From contig NC_015682.1 of the NCBI RefSeq assembly GCF_000215975.1, positions 1 through 64,000 on the forward strand: a stretch of DNA of 64,000 bases. Reading direction: 5' to 3'. Below, in pieces: positions 17,811 through 27,420 of the stretch (positions within the stretch are counted from its first letter, which is position 1; each line of letters opens with the position of its first letter). The DNA is from Thermodesulfobacterium geofontis OPF15 (GTDB taxonomy: Bacteria > Desulfobacterota > Thermodesulfobacteria > Thermodesulfobacteriales > Thermodesulfobacteriaceae). Below the pieces are notes generated by a model. The model was not told the origin of the DNA and did no database searches. It saw only the letters and a list, made by a program, of their open reading frames with translations. The translations under genes and the position numbers were made by a program.

Positions 17811-18827
17811 ATGAGAGAAGCTCTTTTATATGAACGTTTGGAAGATAAAAAGGTAAAGTGCAATTTATGTAATCATCATTGTGTTATCTATCCCAATCAT
17901 ACAGGGATTTGTGGAGTTAGAAAAAATGAAGAAGGAGTTCTTTTTTCCTTAGTTTATGGAAAGATAATTGCAGAACATTTAGATCCTATAGAAAAAAAAC
18001 CGCTTTATCATTTTTTACCAGGCTCATGGAGCTATTCTATAGCAACTGTAGGGTGTAATTTTCGCTGTAGTTTTTGTCAAAATTTTGAAATTTCTCAATA
18101 TCCTCATATTTATGGAGGCATTCCTGGAAAATTAACCTCACCAAAAGATATTGTAAAAATAGCTAAAGCACAAAGGGCAAAAAGTATTTCCTATACTTAC
18201 ACAGAACCTACTATCTTTTTTGAATTTGCCTATGATTGTGCCAAATTAGCAGAAAATGAAGGATTAAAAAATGTTTTTGTTTCTAATGGTTATATGACAA
18301 AAGAAGCTATAGACTATATTAAACCCTATCTTCATGGAATAAATGTAGATTTAAAGGCTTTTAGAGAGGAATTTTATAAAAAGTTTTGTAAAGCTAAACT
18401 GCAGCCTGTTTTAGATAATTTAAAATATTTAAAAAGCCAAGGTATATGGGTAGAAATTACTACTCTTATTATTCCGGAAGAAAATGATGATCCAGCTGAA
18501 TTAAGGGAACTTGCGAATTTTATAAAAACTGAGCTCGGTCCTGATGTTCCCTGGCATATTTCTCGCTTTTTTCCCCATTATCAACTCTTAGATAAACCTT
18601 ATACTCCTGAAGAAACTTTATTAAAAGCCTATTATATTGGAAAAGAAGTTGGACTTTATTATATCTATATAGGAAATGTTCCTGGGAATCAATATGAAAA
18701 TACCTATTGTCCAAAATGTAATCATTTGATTATTGAAAGATATGGTTTTAGAGTTTTAAAGATAGATCTTAAACCTGATCTAACCTGTCCCAACTGCGGT
18801 TTCTTTATTAATGGAGTGTGGAGTTAA
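17811..18827 (+). CDS. amrS: AmmeMemoRadiSam system radical SAM enzyme (AmrS-like)
   Basis: Radical SAM protein related to pyruvate formate-lyase activating enzymes. The 338-residue protein has an N-terminal zinc-like Cys region (KCNLCNHHCVIYPNHTGICGVR near 19-40), a GCNFRCSFCQNFEISQ cluster motif near 82-97, and C-terminal CPKCNHLIIERYGF with CPNCGFFINGVWS, all typical of the AmmeMemoRadiSam radical SAM member. The usual Memo and AMMECR1 partners are not next to it. Its final 48 bases overlap the convergent rlmN gene. The chemical reaction of this family is not established. Confidence 0.85.
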   Translation: MREALLYERLEDKKVKCNLCNHHCVIYPNHTGICGVRKNEEGVLFSLVYGKIIAEHLDPIEKKPLYHFLPGSWSYSIATVGCNFRCSFCQNFEISQYPHIYGGIPGKLTSPKDIVKIAKAQRAKSISYTYTEPTIFFEFAYDCAKLAENEGLKNVFVSNGYMTKEAIDYIKPYLHGINVDLKAFREEFYKKFCKAKLQPVLDNLKYLKSQGIWVEITTLIIPEENDDPAELRELANFIKTELGPDVPWHISRFFPHYQLLDKPYTPEETLLKAYYIGKEVGLYYIYIGNVPGNQYENTYCPKCNHLIIERYGFRVLKIDLKPDLTCPNCGFFINGVWS

Positions 18828-19868
18828 AGATTTTAAAATTTTTGCACCCAGCTGTCCACAAGCAGCATCAATACCAAGACCTTTACTTTTTCTTACAGTA
18901 GTTAATATTCCCCTTGAAAGAAGATATTTTTGAAATCTTTCTACCACTTCTTGAGAAGGTCTTTCAAAAGGAATTTCAGGGTGAGGATTGAAAGGAATAA
19001 GATTCACTTTAAAAGGATATCCCTTTAAAAGATCCGCTAATTTTTTTGCAGACTCCAAACTATCATTTACATCTTTTATTATTACGTATTCTATAGTAGT
19101 TCTACTATTTTTAATGCGAGGGAATTTTTTACAAGCTAAAATAAGCTCTTCAACAGAATATTTTTTAGCTATAGGGATAAGTTCTCTTCTAATTTCATCT
19201 GTAGGAGCATGAAGAGATATTGCCAGGGCAGTAGAAAACTCCTTAGCAAGAATTTCCATTTCTTTTAAAAGCCCTACAGTTGAAACAGTAAGTCTTTTTC
19301 TGGAATAATTAAATCCCTTAGGATGAGCAAGTATTTTTAGAGCTTTTATAAGATTTTTCAAATTTAAAAGCGGTTCCCCCATCCCCATAAAAACTATATT
19401 TCTTAAAGGAAGCTCTTCTTCTTTTTCTTTTAAATACCTTCTTGCAATAACCACTTGAGAAATTATTTCATAAACTTCTAAATTTCTTTTAAAACCAATT
19501 TTCCCTGTAACACAAAACTTACAACCTATGGGACATCCTACTTGAGTTGAAACACAAAGAGTATAATGATCTTTTTCTGGAATTATAACTGTTTCAATTA
19601 GATTATTGTCTTTTAGTTTTAAAGCAAATTTAACTGTTCCATCTATATCTTCTTCTTTATCAACTATTTCTGGAAGTTCAAGAGAAAAATTTTCAGAAAG
19701 TTTTGTTCTTAGGCTCTTTGGAAGATCTGTCATTTCTTCAAAAGTTATAGCATTTTTACAAGTAATCCAATGAAAAATCTGCTCTCCTCTATAGGAAGGT
19801 TCTCCAATGATTTCCATTAAATTTTTTAATTCTTCTAATTGATAATTTCTTAAATTTGGTTTATTCAT
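18780..19868 (-). CDS. rlmN: Dual-specificity RNA methyltransferase RlmN
   Basis: Radical SAM enzyme methylating C2 of A2503 in 23S rRNA and A37 in some tRNAs. The 362-residue protein has GCPIGCKFCVTGKIGFKRNL near 109-128 with the cluster Cys residues, GMGEPLLNLKNL near 161, and the catalytic Cys in GIDAACGQLGAKI near 330-342. It is the last gene of the fabZ-to-rlmN operon, 5 bases after serA. The overlap with the convergent radical SAM gene covers the last 16 codons of both. Confidence 0.93.
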   Translation of the reverse strand: MNKPNLRNYQLEELKNLMEIIGEPSYRGEQIFHWITCKNAITFEEMTDLPKSLRTKLSENFSLELPEIVDKEEDIDGTVKFALKLKDNNLIETVIIPEKDHYTLCVSTQVGCPIGCKFCVTGKIGFKRNLEVYEIISQVVIARRYLKEKEEELPLRNIVFMGMGEPLLNLKNLIKALKILAHPKGFNYSRKRLTVSTVGLLKEMEILAKEFSTALAISLHAPTDEIRRELIPIAKKYSVEELILACKKFPRIKNSRTTIEYVIIKDVNDSLESAKKLADLLKGYPFKVNLIPFNPHPEIPFERPSQEVVERFQKYLLSRGILTTVRKSKGLGIDAACGQLGAKILKSLTPHSINKETAVGTG

Positions 19869-19873
19869 AATTT

Positions 19874-21454
19874 TTAAAGTTCTAAAGGTTTTACTAAATA
19901 AACTGTGGTAAGCTCACTTAATTCCTTTAAAGCTTCTGTTGTGGGAGGTTGATCTAAACTAAGAAGTATTACATTTGTTTTTTTCATAGGGTCTTGCCCT
20001 ACATACATTCTTGAAATATTTAAATTGTGATTACCAAGAATAGTTCCTATTTTTCCTATTACCCCTGGTCTATCTTCATTAAAAATATAAAGCATATGTC
20101 CTTCTGGTAAAGCATCAAGTCTGAATCCATTAATTCTAACTATACGAGGTTCTTTTTTACCAAAAATAGTTCCTTCAACCACTGTATAACCTTCGGTATG
20201 TTTTACTTTAGCACTTATAAGAGAGGTAAAATCTTCTGAAATTTCTGTTTTAGATTCTATTATTTTTATATCCCTTTCCTTTGCTCTTATAAGGGCATTA
20301 ACATAATTTACATCTTCTTTTAAAAATGGAGAAAGAAGTCCTTTAACAAAAGCAAGAGTTATAGGTTTAACATCCAGCTGGGAGATTTCACCTTTGTAAG
20401 TAATCTCTACTTCTTGAATAGCTCCTTCTGCGATTTGGGCAGCAAGTAAACCGATTTTTTCTGCAAGAGTAAGTATAGGTGTAATGATTTTTAAAATTTC
20501 TGGAGGTAAAGAAGGAACATTTACTGCATTTCTTATTATTCCCTTAAGAAGGTAGTCAACTAATTGTTTTGCTATTTCTATAGCAACTGTTTTTTGAGCT
20601 TCTATAGTTGAAGCACCGAGATGGGGGGTTCCAATAAAATTTTCTAAGGAAAGTAAAGGGTGATTGGGATCTACTGGTTCTTTCTCAAAAACATCAAGAG
20701 CTGCTCCTGCAACTTTCCCTGAAACCATAGCCCTATAAAGTGCTTCCTCATCTATAATTCCTCCTCTTGCACAGTTTATAATGTACACCCCATCCTTCAT
20801 CATAGAAAAGGCTTTTTCATCTATAAGATGATAGGTCTCTTTAGTTAAGGGTGTATGAATAGTTATAAAGTCTGATCTTCTAAGTAATTCTTCTAAACTT
20901 ACAAGTTCTACTCCTTTTTTCTCTGCTGCTTCTGGAGAAACAAAGGGATCATAAGCTATTACTTTCATTTTCATTCCAAGGGCTCTATCTGCAACAATAC
21001 TTCCTATTCTTCCTAAACCAATAATTCCTAAGACTTTATTATTAAGTTCCACTCCTATAAATTTCTTTTTTTCCCATTTTCCTTCTTTTAGGGATGCTAC
21101 AGCCTGAGGAATTTTTCTTGCAATTGCAAAAATTAAAGCTAAGGTATGTTCAGCTGCAGATAGAGTATTTCCTCCTGGGACATTCATAACTACTATGCCT
21201 TTTTCGTTTGCAGCTTGTAAATCTACATTATCAAGACCTGTTCCTGCTCTTCCTATAACTTTTAAATTTTTTGCCCTTTCAATCACTTCTTTAGTTACTT
21301 TGGTTGAGCTTCTTATAATAAGTGCATCAAATTGAGGAATTATTTCTAATAATTCTTCATAAGGAAGACCTGGTTTATAAACAACTTCTAAGCCTGCATT
21401 TTTTAAAATTTCTATTCCTTCTTCTGAAATAGGATCTGAAATTAAAACTTTCAT
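19874..21454 (-). CDS. serA: D-3-phosphoglycerate dehydrogenase
   Basis: First step of serine synthesis. The 526-residue protein is the long form: substrate-binding RAGTGLDNVDL near 73, NAD-binding GIIGLGRIGSIVA near 143, the INCARGGIIDEEAL segment near 226, catalytic His in GTPHLGAST near 278, an intervening domain, and a C-terminal ACT domain (MLYIFNEDRPGVIGKIG near 456-472) that normally confers serine feedback inhibition. It follows the class V aminotransferase gene by 23 bases, giving a serine synthesis pair. Confidence 0.95.
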   Translation of the reverse strand: MKVLISDPISEEGIEILKNAGLEVVYKPGLPYEELLEIIPQFDALIIRSSTKVTKEVIERAKNLKVIGRAGTGLDNVDLQAANEKGIVVMNVPGGNTLSAAEHTLALIFAIARKIPQAVASLKEGKWEKKKFIGVELNNKVLGIIGLGRIGSIVADRALGMKMKVIAYDPFVSPEAAEKKGVELVSLEELLRRSDFITIHTPLTKETYHLIDEKAFSMMKDGVYIINCARGGIIDEEALYRAMVSGKVAGAALDVFEKEPVDPNHPLLSLENFIGTPHLGASTIEAQKTVAIEIAKQLVDYLLKGIIRNAVNVPSLPPEILKIITPILTLAEKIGLLAAQIAEGAIQEVEITYKGEISQLDVKPITLAFVKGLLSPFLKEDVNYVNALIRAKERDIKIIESKTEISEDFTSLISAKVKHTEGYTVVEGTIFGKKEPRIVRINGFRLDALPEGHMLYIFNEDRPGVIGKIGTILGNHNLNISRMYVGQDPMKKTNVILLSLDQPPTTEALKELSELTTVYLVKPLEL

Positions 21455-21477
21455 TCCCCACTCCTTTTGAAAATTTT

Positions 21478-22641
21478 TTATAAATATTCTTCCTTTATAT
21501 AATTTAAAATTACTTCTTCAGCAGATTTTATTCCTTTACCAAGAGGGACTTTATAACCAAAAAGGTTCAACCCCATCTCTAAAGCTGAAAGAGCTATTAA
21601 AAGATCAAAAAGAGACTGATTACCCATATGGGTAATTCTTAAAATTTTTCCCTTGAGATGATCTTGTCCTCCTGCAAAAACAACTCCCAATTTACTTCTT
21701 AAAAATTTTAAAAGTTCTCCTGTATTTAGTCCATTTGGAGTCTTAATAACTGTAAGAGATTCAGAAGGAACTTCAGGAAAAATTTCTAAATTAAGTGCTG
21801 ATACTGCTTTTCTACAAGCAAGGGAAAGGATTTGATAGTGTTTAAATAATTTTTCAAGTCCTATTTCTTTTATGCGTTTAAGCATTTTTCTTAATCCTAT
21901 GAGTAAACTTACAGCAGGAGTGAAAGCTGTAGTATTTTTTTCATAAGCCTTTTTTTCCCTTTGAAGATCAAAATAATATTTAGGAAGTCTTGATTTTTTA
22001 GCCATATCTTGGGCTTTATCTGAAAAAGCGATAAAAGACAAACCAGGAGGTAAACTTAAGGCTTTTTGAGAACCTGTAATCACTACATCAAGCCCCCATT
22101 TATCCATTGGAAGGTCATAAACTCCAAGAGCAGAAATAGCATCAACTACAATTACTGCAGGGGTATCTTTAACAATTTCTGCAATTTCTTTTATAGGATG
22201 TTTAACCCCTGTTGAGGTTTCACAAGCTTGTATTAAAACCCCTTTTATATCTTTTTTAGTTTTTAAAATCTTTTCTACCTCCTCAGGTTTAACAGCTTTC
22301 CCCCAAGGAACTTCTATTACTATCGGATCTAAATTATAGGTTTGAGAAAGTTCCAACCATCTTTGTCCAAATTTTCCACCAACTACTATAATTACTTTGT
22401 CTTGTGGAGAAAAGAGATTAACAATAGCTGATTCCATAGCACCTGTTCCTGAAGAGGCAAAAAAATAAATTTCTTTTTTGGTTTGAAAAAGATATTTTAG
22501 ATCTTCTCTAATTTCTTTTAAAATTTCTGAAAATTCTGGCAATCTATGATGGGTAATAGGTTGAGCCATAGATAAAAGTACATCTTCTGCTACAGGAACT
22601 GGACCTGGGGTAAAAAGATACCTTTTGTTTAAAAATTCCAC
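21478..22641 (-). CDS. Class V aminotransferase, phosphoserine / serine-pyruvate type
   Basis: PLP enzyme of the alanine-glyoxylate / serine-pyruvate aminotransferase family, 387 residues. It has FTPGPVPV at residues 10-17, TSTGVKHPIKEI near 140, and the PLP-lysine in GSQKALSLPPGL near 190. The start is GTG at 22641, with GAGGAGG 5 bases upstream. Because serA follows directly and no SerC is seen, it may serve as the phosphoserine aminotransferase, an inference from position. Confidence 0.82.
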   Translation of the reverse strand: MEFLNKRYLFTPGPVPVAEDVLLSMAQPITHHRLPEFSEILKEIREDLKYLFQTKKEIYFFASSGTGAMESAIVNLFSPQDKVIIVVGGKFGQRWLELSQTYNLDPIVIEVPWGKAVKPEEVEKILKTKKDIKGVLIQACETSTGVKHPIKEIAEIVKDTPAVIVVDAISALGVYDLPMDKWGLDVVITGSQKALSLPPGLSFIAFSDKAQDMAKKSRLPKYYFDLQREKKAYEKNTTAFTPAVSLLIGLRKMLKRIKEIGLEKLFKHYQILSLACRKAVSALNLEIFPEVPSESLTVIKTPNGLNTGELLKFLRSKLGVVFAGGQDHLKGKILRITHMGNQSLFDLLIALSALEMGLNLFGYKVPLGKGIKSAEEVILNYIKEEYL

Positions 22642-22659
22642 TTTATCCTCCTCTAATAA

Positions 22660-23130
22660 CTAAATTTCTATATCCAAAATTTCAAAATTTTTTATCCCTG
22701 AGGGTGTATTTACTTGAACTTCGTCTCCTATCTCTTTTCCTATTAAAGACCTTGCTAAAGGAGAATATACAGAAATACTACCATTTGCTGGATCTGCCTC
22801 ATAGGGACCAACGATTCTATAAGTAATCACTTCTTCAGTATCCAAATTTAATAATTTTACTTTAACTCCAAACTGAACTTTATCTGGAACTTTAGTAAGA
22901 GCTGGTATTATTTCTGCATTAGCTAAAATTCCTGATAATTCTTGTATTCTACCTTCTATATAGGCTTGTCTTTCTTTTGCTGCTTCATATTCAGCATTTT
23001 CTGAAATATCTCCGTGAGCCCTTGCTTCTTCTATAGCTTTTACCACATTTCTTCTTTCAACTTTGATAAGATATTCAAGCTCTTTTTTAATCTTTTCTAT
23101 ACCCTCTGGAGTAAAAGGTATTTTGTTCAT
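22660..23130 (-). CDS. greA: Transcription elongation factor GreA
   Basis: Rescues stalled RNA polymerase by stimulating transcript cleavage. The 156-residue protein has the N-terminal coiled coil (GIEKIKKELEYLIKVER, then DISENAEYEAAKERQ with the acidic tip) and the C-terminal FKBP-like domain ending SPLARSLIGKEIGDEVQV. Length is typical. It lies 25 bases after the AICAR transformylase gene. Confidence 0.95.
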   Translation of the reverse strand: MNKIPFTPEGIEKIKKELEYLIKVERRNVVKAIEEARAHGDISENAEYEAAKERQAYIEGRIQELSGILANAEIIPALTKVPDKVQFGVKVKLLNLDTEEVITYRIVGPYEADPANGSISVYSPLARSLIGKEIGDEVQVNTPSGIKNFEILDIEI

Positions 23131-23155
23131 AGGAAACCCCTTTTACATGTTTTAA

Positions 23156-24448
23156 TCAATGCCTAAATGCTCTTTGTCCAGTAAACATCATAGCTATAGG
23201 AGGATTATATTCATTACAGGCTTGAATTACTTCCCAATCTCTTACAGAACCTCCTGGTTGTAAAATAGCTGTAATACCATGCTTTGCTGCTACATCTACA
23301 GAATCTCTAAAAGGTAAAAATCCATCTGAAATCATAACTGCACCTATAAGACCTGCCTTTTTTTCTTTAGTTTCTTCATCAATTTCCTCTTTTTGAGCTT
23401 TAGGTCTTAGACCTTTTTCTATTTCTAATTCTAATTGTTTATAGGGTATTTTATATTTTTCATAGCAGAGAAGATCAGCATATTTGGTATAAGCTTTAAA
23501 AATAGCTATTTCAGTACAGCCAACCCTATCTTGTTCCCCTGTTCCTATACTTACTGTACATTCATTTTTAACAAATAATACTGAATTAGAAGTAACACCC
23601 ATCTCAACAGCCCAACCAAAAATCATATCTTTAATTTCTCTTTCATCAGGTTCTCTAAGACATCTATATTCTATTCCATCTTTTATAGCTACTGCAGGAA
23701 GCAGATCTTCCTTTTTTCTAATTTTATTTAGTTGAGAAACCTGAACAATTATACCCCCATCAATAAGACTTTTAAATTCAATTACTCTATATTTGGCATA
23801 TTCTTCTAATTTATCCAATTTTTTAATTCTTATAATTCTTAAAGATTTTCTTTTCTTTAAAATTTCTATAGTTCCTTCTTCATATTCAGGTGCAGCCAAG
23901 ACTTCAAAATATTGTTCTGCTATAGCGGATGCACAAGCCTTATCAACAGGTCTATTTAAAGCTATTGCTCCACCAAAAGCAGCTATTCTATCCGCCTTAT
24001 ATGCTTTTAAAAAAGCTTCCTCTATTGTAGTTCCGTAGGCTACTCCAGAAGGATTATTATGTTTTACAATCACACAAGCTGGTTTTTCAGTTAAATATCT
24101 TAAAATATTGAGTGCATTATCTATATCAGTAAGATTAATTTTACTTGGATGTTTGCCAAATTGAATAAAATCACTTTCTTTTAAACTGGAAATTAACCCA
24201 AGCCCAGGCTTAATAAATTCACACTCTCCTAAAATTAAGTTACCTGCAACTAATTCATAAAGTGCAGCTTCTTGATCCGGATTTTCTCCATATCTTAAAC
24301 CTTTTTTTTCAAATACACCAGGTTCTATTTCAACTTCCCATCTTTTCTTTTTATAGATAAGAGTTTGGTCTCCAAAAGTAATTCTTAATTCTGAAGGAAA
24401 GGGGTCTTCTACAATCGTTCTATACATTTTTTTTAGATCTTCAGCCAT
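23156..24448 (-). CDS. AICAR transformylase, stand-alone PurH transformylase domain
   Basis: Formylates AICAR with 10-formyl-tetrahydrofolate in the second last step of purine synthesis. The 430-residue protein has LRYGENPDQEAALYEL near 50, the KHNNPSGVAYG active site near 128, an AAFGGAIALNRPVD segment near 155, and SDGFLPFRDSVDVAAKHGITAILQPGGSVRD near 370-400 (AICARFT_IMPCHas family). The N-terminal IMP cyclohydrolase domain of normal bifunctional PurH (over 500 residues) is absent, so a separate cyclohydrolase must exist. A perfect AGGAGG precedes the ATG by 7 bases. Confidence 0.85.
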   Translation of the reverse strand: MAEDLKKMYRTIVEDPFPSELRITFGDQTLIYKKKRWEVEIEPGVFEKKGLRYGENPDQEAALYELVAGNLILGECEFIKPGLGLISSLKESDFIQFGKHPSKINLTDIDNALNILRYLTEKPACVIVKHNNPSGVAYGTTIEEAFLKAYKADRIAAFGGAIALNRPVDKACASAIAEQYFEVLAAPEYEEGTIEILKKRKSLRIIRIKKLDKLEEYAKYRVIEFKSLIDGGIIVQVSQLNKIRKKEDLLPAVAIKDGIEYRCLREPDEREIKDMIFGWAVEMGVTSNSVLFVKNECTVSIGTGEQDRVGCTEIAIFKAYTKYADLLCYEKYKIPYKQLELEIEKGLRPKAQKEEIDEETKEKKAGLIGAVMISDGFLPFRDSVDVAAKHGITAILQPGGSVRDWEVIQACNEYNPPIAMMFTGQRAFRH

Positions 24449-24485
24449 AAGTAAACCTCCTACAATTTTTAAAAATTCAATATGC

Positions 24486-25634
24486 TTAACCCCTTTTAAG
24501 AGACAAGATATACTTTATCATATCTTCAGCAATCCTCCAACTAGCTCCAGGAGAACCAATTAGCTTTTTTATAGTAGAAAGTTCTTTTTTGATCTCTGTT
24601 CTTGCTTTTTCATTCTCTATAAGCTCTTTTATTTTGTGAGTAATAACACCAATTTTATCTTTTTCTTTTATAACTTCTGGATATATTTCCTTTTGTAAAA
24701 TTAAATTAGCAAGACTGATATAAGGAACTTTAATTAATTTTTTAGCAATAAAATACATCCAAGAAGGTAAAGAATAAGTAACTATAGCAGGGGTTTCAAG
24801 AAGTGCAGCCTCTAAAGTAATAGTTCCTGAGGCAAGAAGAGCCACTGTAGAATATTTTAAAACTTCATATTGAGTATTTTCTATAACTTTAATTTGAGAC
24901 CTTGCTTTATCCCACAAAAAAGAATCTTTAAGACCTGGAGCTTTAACCATTATTCCTTGAATATGAGGATTTATTTTTTTTAGGTTCTCAAAAATTTTTA
25001 AAAACATGGGTATATGACGACTTATTTCTCTTTCTCTACTACCGGGAAAGAAACTTACTAAAGGTTTAGATTTATTAAATTGATATATTTCATAAAAAAA
25101 CCTTTCTGAAAGATTAGTTTTTATTAAATCCAAAATGGGATGTCCTAAATAAACAGTAGAAATACCATAAGAAGAAAAAAATTCCTTTTCAAAAGGAAGA
25201 AGTACATATAATCTATCTACATATTTTCTTAAAATATGAACCCTTTTTTTATTCCAAGCCCATGCCTGAGGAGCTATATAATATATTACGGGATATCCTA
25301 ATTTTTTAGCTAATTTGGCAATCTTTAAATTGAAACCTGGGAAATCTACTAATATTATTACATCTACCCTTCTTTTTCTTAAAAATTCTTCAATTTTTTT
25401 ATAGACAAACCAATATTTTTTAAGCTCAGAAAAACTTGGTAACCCTACCAAAGCAAGTGATTCAGCAGGAAATAATATCTCAATACCAAGACTTCTCATC
25501 TTAGGTCCACCTATTCCAACAAATTGAAAAGCTGAATTTAGATCTTTTATTCTCTTAATTAGTAAATATCCATAGATATCTCCAGAAATCTCACCTGTAA
25601 TTATTAAAACCCGAGGGGAGGTTTGATAAATCAT
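24486..25634 (-). CDS. lpxB: Lipid-A-disaccharide synthase
   Basis: Joins lipid X and UDP-diacylglucosamine to form the lipid A disaccharide. The 382-residue GT19 protein has TGEISGDIYGYLLI at residues 13-26, GIGGPKMRSLGIEILFP near 38-54, YYIAPQAWAWNKKR near 116, and FFPGSREREISRH near 192-204. It overlaps the oxidoreductase gene by 4 bases (ATGA). Confidence 0.93.
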   Translation of the reverse strand: MIYQTSPRVLIITGEISGDIYGYLLIKRIKDLNSAFQFVGIGGPKMRSLGIEILFPAESLALVGLPSFSELKKYWFVYKKIEEFLRKRRVDVIILVDFPGFNLKIAKLAKKLGYPVIYYIAPQAWAWNKKRVHILRKYVDRLYVLLPFEKEFFSSYGISTVYLGHPILDLIKTNLSERFFYEIYQFNKSKPLVSFFPGSREREISRHIPMFLKIFENLKKINPHIQGIMVKAPGLKDSFLWDKARSQIKVIENTQYEVLKYSTVALLASGTITLEAALLETPAIVTYSLPSWMYFIAKKLIKVPYISLANLILQKEIYPEVIKEKDKIGVITHKIKELIENEKARTEIKKELSTIKKLIGSPGASWRIAEDMIKYILSLKRG

Positions 25635-26587
25635 AGATATTTTTTTAAATTATTTTCTACTTGCTTTTTTATTTGAAAGGCAAGCTCAAGCGATTTTAAG
25701 GCAGATTCTCCTGTCACCTTAACTTTCTCTCCATTGGTTATACATTTAATAAAAGATTCAAGTTCTTCTTTTAAAGGATCACTCTCTGGAAAAGATTTTT
25801 TATCTAATTTATATTCTCTTTTTTGAAGATCAACTCTAACCTCTAAATAGCTTTTTTCTATTGTATCTACTACATAATAGGCACCTTTAGAAAATACTCT
25901 AAATTTTCTTTGTCTATTAAGCGAAACTCTACTTGCAGTAAAATTACAGGTGGTTCCATCTTCAAAAACTATTCTTGCATTTACAATATCTGGTAAGGGG
26001 GTAAAAAGTGGAGCCCCTACAGCATGAATAAACTCAATTTTTTTATAGTTTTTTAAAAGTAAAGCTAAATCAAGATCGTGTATCATAAGATCTAAAATTA
26101 CGTCTATATCAAGATTTCTTTCTGTAAAAGAAGATAATCTGTGAGCCTCTATAAAGAGAGGATTTTTTACATTTTGCAAAAGCTTTTTGACAGGTTCTTG
26201 AAATCTTTCAATATAACCCACTTGGAGAGGAAGATTTTTTTTGATTGAAATTTCAACAAGCTCTTCTGCTAAACTTAATTCATGAGCAAGAGGTTTTTCT
26301 AAAAAAACAGCCTTACCTGCAAATAAAAAATCTTTAGCAATTTCATAATGAGTAATGGTTGGAGTTACTATGCTTACTGCATCAACAAAGGGAATAACCT
26401 CTTTATAATTAGTAAAAGTTTTTACAGAGCTTCCTTTTTCTTTTAATAAATCAAGAGTTTCTTTAATTCTTTCTGGATTTATATCTACTATAGCAAAAAG
26501 CTCTGCGGATGGAATTTCAGTAAATTTTTTAGCATGAAATTTCCCTAAATGTCCTACCCCTATAACTGCTACCTTTACTTTACCCAT
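25631..26587 (-). CDS. Gfo/Idh/MocA-family oxidoreductase in the lpx cluster
   Basis: NAD(P)-dependent sugar oxidoreductase, 318 residues. Rossmann motif VIGVGHLGKFHA at 8-19, conserved EKPLA near 96-100 that holds the catalytic Lys, and a His-containing DLMIHDLDLALLL near 166. It sits between lpxI and lpxB with a 4-base overlap. In some bacteria a family member, GnnA, oxidises UDP-GlcNAc for 3-amino lipid A, but its GnnB aminotransferase partner is not next to it here, so the substrate is left open; a link to nucleotide sugar or lipid A modification is inferred from context. Confidence 0.8.
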   Translation of the reverse strand: MGKVKVAVIGVGHLGKFHAKKFTEIPSAELFAIVDINPERIKETLDLLKEKGSSVKTFTNYKEVIPFVDAVSIVTPTITHYEIAKDFLFAGKAVFLEKPLAHELSLAEELVEISIKKNLPLQVGYIERFQEPVKKLLQNVKNPLFIEAHRLSSFTERNLDIDVILDLMIHDLDLALLLKNYKKIEFIHAVGAPLFTPLPDIVNARIVFEDGTTCNFTASRVSLNRQRKFRVFSKGAYYVVDTIEKSYLEVRVDLQKREYKLDKKSFPESDPLKEELESFIKCITNGEKVKVTGESALKSLELAFQIKKQVENNLKKYL

Positions 26588-26589
26588 TT

Positions 26590-27414
26590 TTATTCTTCTT
26601 TACTTTTGTATCCAACTATAGAAATATTGTTTTTATCAGCTAATTTGATAGCAGACTCTTTTTGTAAAAAAAATGTTTTTCCTGCTTCTAAAGCTAAAAC
26701 CTTAGCTTGTGCTTTAATAAGTGTTTCTATAGTTTTTAACCCAACTACTGGTAGGTCCATTCTTAAGTCCTGAATAGGTTTAGCTACTTTTATAACTACA
26801 GTATCTTTTCTAAGTTTACCAGCTCTTAAAATTGTTGCATCTGTCCCTTCCATAGCTTCTATAGCAACTGTCATTTTATTTTTTACTACTACACATTGTC
26901 CTATGTCCAAAGAACCAATTATTTTAGCAATTTTAAATCCATATTCTATATCTTCCCATTCTTCTTTTGTAGGAACTCTTTTAGTAAATATTCCTTCAGT
27001 AGTCAGAAACTCTTGTAAAAATTCTGAAGGACCCTTTATTATAAATCCTTCATTTTCTAATTCTTCTATAACTCCTTTTAAAATTGAATTATCCTCTTTA
27101 ATTTTGAGCTTTCTCCATAAAGCTAAAGCTCTAAAATCTGGAATACCAACTTTTAAAGCTTGACTTTTATCTATTTTCCCTAAAAACACAAGCTTTTTGA
27201 CTCCATTTTCTTTAAAAATTTCAATAAGTTTTCCAAATTGACCAATGGAAATTTTAAAAATCTGAGGAGTAAATTTTTTTAATTTTTCCTTTTGATCATT
27301 AGAAAAACAAACAGCAATAATTTCATAATTTTTATCTTTTAAACTCTGAGCTAAAATAATGGGAAATTCACCTTCTCCTGCAATTAAGCCTATTTTATTA
27401 TCTTCTAAATCCAT
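26590..27414 (-). CDS. lpxI: UDP-2,3-diacylglucosamine pyrophosphatase LpxI
   Basis: Hydrolyses UDP-diacylglucosamine to lipid X, replacing LpxH in some Gram-negatives. The 274-residue protein (formerly DUF1009) has GLIAGEGEFPIILAQSLK at residues 9-26, an SIGQFGKLIEIFK region near 57, DIGQCVVVKN near 173, EGTDATILRAGKL near 192, and DLRMDLPVVGLKTIETL near 218-234, all family marks. It lies between lpxA and the oxidoreductase gene with spacings of 6 and 2 bases. Confidence 0.9.
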   Translation of the reverse strand: MDLEDNKIGLIAGEGEFPIILAQSLKDKNYEIIAVCFSNDQKEKLKKFTPQIFKISIGQFGKLIEIFKENGVKKLVFLGKIDKSQALKVGIPDFRALALWRKLKIKEDNSILKGVIEELENEGFIIKGPSEFLQEFLTTEGIFTKRVPTKEEWEDIEYGFKIAKIIGSLDIGQCVVVKNKMTVAIEAMEGTDATILRAGKLRKDTVVIKVAKPIQDLRMDLPVVGLKTIETLIKAQAKVLALEAGKTFFLQKESAIKLADKNNISIVGYKSKEE

Positions 27415-27420
27415 AAATAA

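Noticed and set aside
25631-26587. Oxidoreductase in the lpx cluster as GnnA, giving 3-amino lipid A
   Set aside because: The GnnB-type aminotransferase partner is absent from the cluster, and the nearby aminotransferase is class V and pairs with serA. The substrate is left open.
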